In this document: positions 5,625 to 10,147 of the stretch, in pieces
How the letters are laid out: each line of letters begins with the position of its first letter
Numbering within the stretch: position 1 is the first letter of the stretch
Source of the DNA: an uncultured Oscillospiraceae bacterium
GTDB lineage: Bacteria > Bacillota > Clostridia > Oscillospirales > Oscillospiraceae
Direction: 5' to 3'
Length of the DNA stretch: 10,147 nucleotides
Assembly: GCA_910579595.1 (NCBI GenBank)
Contig: CAJTVM010000092.1
Span: 1 to 10,147 of the forward strand
Position numbers and translations under genes: made by a program
The notes under the pieces: generated by a model
Seen by the model: the letters and a program-made list of their open reading frames with translations, nothing else
Databases searched by the model: none
What the model was told of the DNA's origin: nothing

Positions 5625-8270
5625 ATGGATGATATTCAGTTTTTAGATGACAGCGGCGCTTTTCGGCTCAACGATCCGGAGACGGTCGGCGGGCTGTACT
5701 TCCCCCTGGCCAGCGAGATAGGGCTGAAAAGCGCAATCTCCCCCAACCTGGGCGGGGACTGTAAGGTGGATCAGGAAACCTTCCTGCTGGAGCCAGTGAG
5801 CGTGGAGGACCTCCACGCCAGCCGGAGTACCCGGAACTTCTGGTGCGTCACGGAAAAGGGCTGCTGGTCGGCCGCCGGCGTGTCCGCCCAACAGGAGGCG
5901 GACCGCTTCACCCCGGCCCAGGACAAGAGCGCCCTCACTGCCGGGCTCATGTGGCACAGCATACGCCGGGAGTCCCGCCCGTTCGGACTGCACGCCGAAA
6001 TCACCTCGTTCGTCCCGCCGGACGAGAATGTGGAGGTGATGGCGGTAAAACTCACCAACACGGACGCCGCCCCCCAGAGGGTGACGGCCATCGCGGCCAT
6101 CCCCATCTACGGCAGGAGCGCCGACAACCTCCGGGACCACCGGAACGTGACCTCCATGCTCCACCGCATCCACACCACGGAATACGGCATACTGGTCAAG
6201 CCCACCATGTCCTTTGACGAGAAAGGCCACCGGGAGAACCGCCGCATCTATTACGTGCTGGGCTCCGCCGGGGACGGGTCGGCGCCCGGAGCTTTTTACC
6301 CCACGGTGGAGGGCTTTATCGGGGAGGGGGGCACCTTCCTCAAGCCCCGGGCGGTATATGAGAACTGCCCCGGCGTCCCCGCCGGGACCCGGGTGGACGG
6401 TCGGGAGGCCATGGGGGGCATCCGCTTCCCCTCCGTCACCTTGGAACCGGGGGATACGGCACAATTTACCGTCCTGCTGGGGGTGTCGGAGGACGAGGCC
6501 GACATCGAACGGGTCCGCGCCGCCCTGAACACGCCGGAACAGGTCCAGGCGGCGCTGGAGCACACAGAAGCCCACTGGCAGGAGAAAGTGAACGTGCGCT
6601 ATCACACCGGGAACGAGCGGTTTGACCGCCTTATGCGGTGGGTCAGCTTTCAGCCTTTCCTGCGGCGCATTTACGGCTGTTCCTTCCTGCCCCACCACGA
6701 CTACGGCCGGGGAGGCCGGGGCTGGCGGGACCTGTGGCAGGACTGCCTGTCCCTTCTGCTCATGGACCCCTCGGGGGTGGGCGATATGGTGAAAGCCAAT
6801 TTCGGCGGGGTGCGCATTGATGGCACCAACGCCACCATCATCGGGGACGGCTTGGGCAACTTCATCGCAGACCGCAACGGCATCGCCCGGGTGTGGATGG
6901 ACCACGCCCTCTGGCCGCTGATGACCGTGAAGCTGTACATCGACCAGACTGGGGATTATAACATTTTAAACGCCCAGGCCCCCTATTTCAAGGACCCCCA
7001 GACCGTCCGGGGGACGGACATTGACAAAGAGTGGACCCAGGAATACGGGAACCGCCAGCGCACGGCGGCGGGAGAGGTCTGCTCTGGCACCGTGCTGGAA
7101 CATCTGCTGATCCAGCACTTGGCCGCCTTCTATGAGGTGGGGGAGCACAATATCTTCCGCCTCCGGGGGGCGGACTGGAACGACGCTCTGGACATGGCCC
7201 CGGAGCGGGGAGAGAGCGTGGCCTTCACCTGCGCCTACGCCGGCAACCTCCGGGACCTGGCGGCGCTTCTGCGGGAGCTGGAGGCGCGGGGGCAGGAGAG
7301 CGCCCCCCTGCTGGCGGAGCTTCAGGAACTGCTGGCGGCGAGGCCGGAGCTCTACGGCGATATCCAGCAGAAAAAGGCCGCGCTGGACCGCTACGCCCAG
7401 CGGTGCCGCCACAACGTCAGCGGAGAAACGGTAGATATCCCTCTCATCTGGCTGGCGGAAGACCTGGAGGGCAAAGCGGACTGGCTCATGGGCTACCTAC
7501 GCGCCCAGGAGTGGATCGCGGACGGTCGGGACGGCTGGTTTAACAGCTACTACGACAACCACGGGCGGCCCCTGGAAGGGATCAACGGGGACGATGTACG
7601 AATGATGCTCACCGGGCAGGTATTTGCCGTTATGAGCGGAACCGCCACCGACGAACAGGTGAGGGCCATCACCCGCAGCGCGGACAAATATCTTTATCAA
7701 AAGGAACTGGGCGGCTACCGGCTGAACACCGACTTCCGGGAATTAAAATTTGACATGGGCCGGATGTTTGGCTTCGCCTACGGGGAAAAGGAAAACGGCG
7801 CGGTGTTCTCCCACATGGCGGTGATGTACGCCAACGCCCTCTACCGCCGGGGCTTCGTCCGGGAGGGGTATAAGGCCCTGCAAACCCTGGCCGACGCGGC
7901 GCTAAACTTTGAAACCGGAAAAATCTGCCCCGGCATTCCCGAGTACTTCAATGGCCAGGGCCGGGGGATGTACCACTACCTCACCGGCGCGGCCAGCTGG
8001 TATATGATGACGGTCATCACCCAGGTGTTCGGCGTACATGGCGAGGGCGGCGATCTGGTCATTGAGCCCAAGCTGGTGCGGGAGCAGTTTGACGAGAACG
8101 GGGAGGCGGCCATTGACTTCCCCTTTGCCGGGAAGCGGTTCCGCGCGGTGATCGTCAACCCGGCGGGGAAGGATTTCGGGGAGTACCGTGCCGCCAGAAC
8201 GGTGCTCCGCCGGGAGGAGTTCAACAGCCTGCCGGAGTCCGGGAATGTGATCCGGGTGGAATTGACGTGA
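5625..8270 (+). CDS. GH94 glycoside phosphorylase, laminaribiose-phosphorylase-like
   Basis: This 881-residue protein is larger than cellobiose phosphorylases (about 800-830) and near the size I recall for laminaribiose phosphorylases. The N-terminal half (about 1-310) is a beta-sandwich domain with LYFPLASEIGLKSAI and VSVEDLHASRSTRNFW. The (alpha/alpha)6 catalytic domain contains DYGRGGRGWRDLWQD (359-373), NFGGVRIDGTNATII and GADWNDALD; Asp520 in the WND motif is the expected general acid. The end, about residues 700-800, has FGFAYGEKENGAVFSHMAVM and PGIPEYFNGQGRGMY. Such enzymes use phosphate to split beta-glucosides, yielding glucose 1-phosphate. The beta-1,3 preference is inferred from sequence style and the adjacent GH16. 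GGAGG (5612-5616) lies eight bases before ATG. Specificity for longer beta-glucans or another disaccharide cannot be excluded. Confidence 0.82.
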   Translation: MDDIQFLDDSGAFRLNDPETVGGLYFPLASEIGLKSAISPNLGGDCKVDQETFLLEPVSVEDLHASRSTRNFWCVTEKGCWSAAGVSAQQEADRFTPAQDKSALTAGLMWHSIRRESRPFGLHAEITSFVPPDENVEVMAVKLTNTDAAPQRVTAIAAIPIYGRSADNLRDHRNVTSMLHRIHTTEYGILVKPTMSFDEKGHRENRRIYYVLGSAGDGSAPGAFYPTVEGFIGEGGTFLKPRAVYENCPGVPAGTRVDGREAMGGIRFPSVTLEPGDTAQFTVLLGVSEDEADIERVRAALNTPEQVQAALEHTEAHWQEKVNVRYHTGNERFDRLMRWVSFQPFLRRIYGCSFLPHHDYGRGGRGWRDLWQDCLSLLLMDPSGVGDMVKANFGGVRIDGTNATIIGDGLGNFIADRNGIARVWMDHALWPLMTVKLYIDQTGDYNILNAQAPYFKDPQTVRGTDIDKEWTQEYGNRQRTAAGEVCSGTVLEHLLIQHLAAFYEVGEHNIFRLRGADWNDALDMAPERGESVAFTCAYAGNLRDLAALLRELEARGQESAPLLAELQELLAARPELYGDIQQKKAALDRYAQRCRHNVSGETVDIPLIWLAEDLEGKADWLMGYLRAQEWIADGRDGWFNSYYDNHGRPLEGINGDDVRMMLTGQVFAVMSGTATDEQVRAITRSADKYLYQKELGGYRLNTDFRELKFDMGRMFGFAYGEKENGAVFSHMAVMYANALYRRGFVREGYKALQTLADAALNFETGKICPGIPEYFNGQGRGMYHYLTGAASWYMMTVITQVFGVHGEGGDLVIEPKLVREQFDENGEAAIDFPFAGKRFRAVIVNPAGKDFGEYRAARTVLRREEFNSLPESGNVIRVELT

Positions 8271-8285
8271 GGAGGCGTTATCAAG

Positions 8286-10147
8286 ATGCAGTATGGATAT
8301 TTTGACGAACAGGCCAGGGAGTATGTCATCACCCGGCCCGACACCCCGGCCCCCTGGGCCAACTACCTGGGCTCGCCGGAGTACGGCGCCCTCATCTCCA
8401 ACAATGCCGGGGGCTACAGCTTTGTGAAGTCCGGGGCCAATGGCCGCATCCTGCGCTACGTGTTCAACCAGTTTGACCAGCCGGGGCGTTACATCTACCT
8501 CCGGGACAACCAGTCTGGGGAGGTCTGGTCGGCCTCCTGGCAGCCAGTGGGCCGGGATCTGGACACCTGCCAATATCAGTGCCGCCACGGGCTGGGCTAC
8601 ACCAAAATGATTTCGGACGTTGACTGCATCCACAGCGAGGCAGTGTATTACGTTCCCCTGGATGCCGCCCATGAGGTGTGGGCGCTGACGGTGACCAACC
8701 GTTCGGAGGAGCGCCGGGAATTGACTCTGACGGGCTACGCCGAGTTCACCAACAACGGCAATTACGAGCAGGACCAGGTGAACCTGCAATACTCCCAGTT
8801 CATCACCCGGACCCTGTATGACAACAACAGAATCCGCCAGCAGATCCACGGCAACCTGGATGCCCAGGACAGCGACGTGGACGCCAAGATCGTGGTGGAG
8901 CGGTTCTTCGGCCTGGCGGGCCTGCCGGTGTTCTCCTGGTGCGGCGACAAGGAGGAATTTCTGGGCCCTTACCGGGGGTATGAAAACCCCGTCGGGGTGG
9001 AGTTCGGCGGCCTGGGGGGCGCGCTGAACTACAACGGCAACAGCTGCGGGGCACTGGCCGCTATGGTCAGACTGGAGCCGGGGGAGCACAAAACCATCGC
9101 TTTCCTGCTGGGGGAGAAGCCCGATCAGGAGAGCGCCGCTTTGCTGGAGCAGTACTGCGACCCGGCGGCGGTGTACGCCCGGGAGCTGGAGGCCCTGGCC
9201 CAATTCTGGGCGGGCAAGCTGTCCCGGTTCCAGGTCAAGACCCCCTGCCCGGAGTTCGACACCATGGTGAACACCTGGAACGCCTACAACAGCTTCATCA
9301 CCTTCACCTGGTCCCGGGCGGCCTCCTTCATCTACTGCGGCCTGCGCAACGGCTACGGCTACCGGGACACGGTGCAGGACATCCAAGGGGTCATCCACCT
9401 GGACCCGAAGGCGGCGGGGGATAAGCTGCGGTTTATGCTGTCCGCCCAGGTGGACCACGGCGGCGGCCTGCCCCTGGTGAAATTCACCCACAACCCCGGC
9501 CACGAGGACACCCCGGAGGACGCGTCCTACGTCCAGGAGACGGGCCACCCCGCCTACCGGGCGGACGACGCTTTGTGGCTGTTCCCCACCGTCTATAAAT
9601 ACATCGCTGAGACGGGCAGTACCGCCTTTTTGGACGAGGTGATCCCCTTCGCCAACCGGGGAGAGGGGACGGTGTACGATCACTTGAAGCGGGCGCTGGA
9701 CTTCTCCCTGAAGCACCTGGGTCCCCACGGGATGCCCGCCGGGCTCCACGCCGACTGGAACGACTGCCTGCGGCTGGGGGCAAACGGGGAATCCTCTTTT
9801 GTGGCCTTTCAGTTCTACTACGCCTTCACCATCTTGCGGGAATTCGCCGCCCAGAAGGGAGACGAGGAATACCTGGCCTGGCTGGAGCGGGAACAGGCCG
9901 TTCTGGGCCGGAAGCTGAACGACCTGTGCTGGGACGGGGACCGCTACATCCGGGGCTTCACCGAGGCGGGCGAGGTCATCGGCTGTCGCTGCGCCCCCGA
10001 GGCTGACCTGTGGCTCAACCCCCAGAGCTGGGCGGTGATCAGCGGGCTGGCGGACGAAAAGCAGGCCGAGTTAGCAATGAACAATGTGTTTGGACGGCTG
10101 AATACGGACTACGGCGCGATTTTGATGGACCCGCCCTACCACGCCCA
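8286..10147 (+). CDS. GH94 phosphorylase, cellobiose/chitobiose-phosphorylase type (3' end outside window)
   Basis: The frame is open from ATG 8286 to the window end, giving 620 residues of a protein expected to be about 800. AGGAGG (8270-8275) overlaps the upstream stop codon and lies ten bases before ATG. The start MQYGYFDEQAREYVITRPDT, followed by PWANYLGSPEYGALISNNAGGYSF, is characteristic of cellobiose and diacetylchitobiose phosphorylases. SWQPVGRDLDTCQYQCRHGL is closer in style to the chitobiose type. NGYGYRDTVQD and HADWNDCLRLG (catalytic Asp493 of the WND motif) belong to the catalytic domain. It is clearly a different GH94 subfamily from the gene upstream. With a GH16 and a beta-1,3 phosphorylase beside it, cellobiose or cello-oligosaccharide is a plausible substrate, but a chitobiose or other specificity is open. 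Confidence 0.85.
   Translation, partial: MQYGYFDEQAREYVITRPDTPAPWANYLGSPEYGALISNNAGGYSFVKSGANGRILRYVFNQFDQPGRYIYLRDNQSGEVWSASWQPVGRDLDTCQYQCRHGLGYTKMISDVDCIHSEAVYYVPLDAAHEVWALTVTNRSEERRELTLTGYAEFTNNGNYEQDQVNLQYSQFITRTLYDNNRIRQQIHGNLDAQDSDVDAKIVVERFFGLAGLPVFSWCGDKEEFLGPYRGYENPVGVEFGGLGGALNYNGNSCGALAAMVRLEPGEHKTIAFLLGEKPDQESAALLEQYCDPAAVYARELEALAQFWAGKLSRFQVKTPCPEFDTMVNTWNAYNSFITFTWSRAASFIYCGLRNGYGYRDTVQDIQGVIHLDPKAAGDKLRFMLSAQVDHGGGLPLVKFTHNPGHEDTPEDASYVQETGHPAYRADDALWLFPTVYKYIAETGSTAFLDEVIPFANRGEGTVYDHLKRALDFSLKHLGPHGMPAGLHADWNDCLRLGANGESSFVAFQFYYAFTILREFAAQKGDEEYLAWLEREQAVLGRKLNDLCWDGDRYIRGFTEAGEVIGCRCAPEADLWLNPQSWAVISGLADEKQAELAMNNVFGRLNTDYGAILMDPPYHA

Noticed and set aside
5643..6905. Open frame of 420 codons on the - strand
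   Set aside because: It is antisense to the first GH94 gene and has no domain-like sequence; it arises from GC-rich codon use.
7902..9749. Long open frame (615 codons) on the - strand
   Set aside because: It runs antisense across two GH94 genes and the gap between them. No recognisable motif is seen, and both + strand genes have ribosome sites and catalytic motifs.
1..10147. CRISPR array, tRNA or rRNA genes
   Set aside because: I looked for regularly spaced direct repeats and for tRNA-like or rRNA-like segments and saw none. Gaps between genes are too short for most of them.

Overview
The window looks like a GC-rich Clostridia genome, perhaps an Oscillospiraceae-type gut anaerobe. This is inferred from strong GGAGG ribosome sites, GC-rich codon use, a UPF0251 regulator, Fe-S and rhodanese redox genes, and glycoside phosphorylases typical of gut Firmicutes. 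No marker gene fixes the taxon.

Region 1 (1-2258) is a redox/sulfur unit on the + strand. It holds the tail of a membrane 4Fe-4S protein, a single-domain rhodanese and a coenzyme A-disulfide reductase with a C-terminal rhodanese domain. It ends in a strong stem-loop followed by T residues.

Region 2 (2255-3502) converges on it from the - strand. A promoter with palindromic, operator-like sites precedes a UPF0251 (DUF134) DNA-binding protein. Next comes a 23-codon cysteine-rich reading frame that looks like the first part of desulfoferrodoxin. Its TAATG junction couples it to a Crp/Fnr-family regulator. The layout suggests a redox- or sulfur-responsive regulatory operon facing its likely target genes.

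Region 3 (about 3503-4081) is a decayed IS5-type insertion sequence on the - strand, with imperfect terminal inverted repeats and a possible TTA target duplication. Its transposase has lost the middle of the protein, including the first catalytic Asp. It carries a perfect 17-bp inverted repeat that looks like a templated mutation.

Region 4 (4085-10147) is a + strand carbohydrate operon. An AT-rich leader with inverted repeats is followed by a YesL-like (DUF624) membrane protein, a GH16 beta-glucanase without a signal peptide, a laminaribiose-phosphorylase-like GH94 enzyme and a second GH94 phosphorylase cut by the window end. The gaps are 5-15 bases and each gene has its own ribosome site. 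Taken together, the enzymes could cut imported beta-glucan oligosaccharides in the cytoplasm and split the products with phosphate, saving ATP. No transporter or dedicated regulator for this operon is visible in the window.
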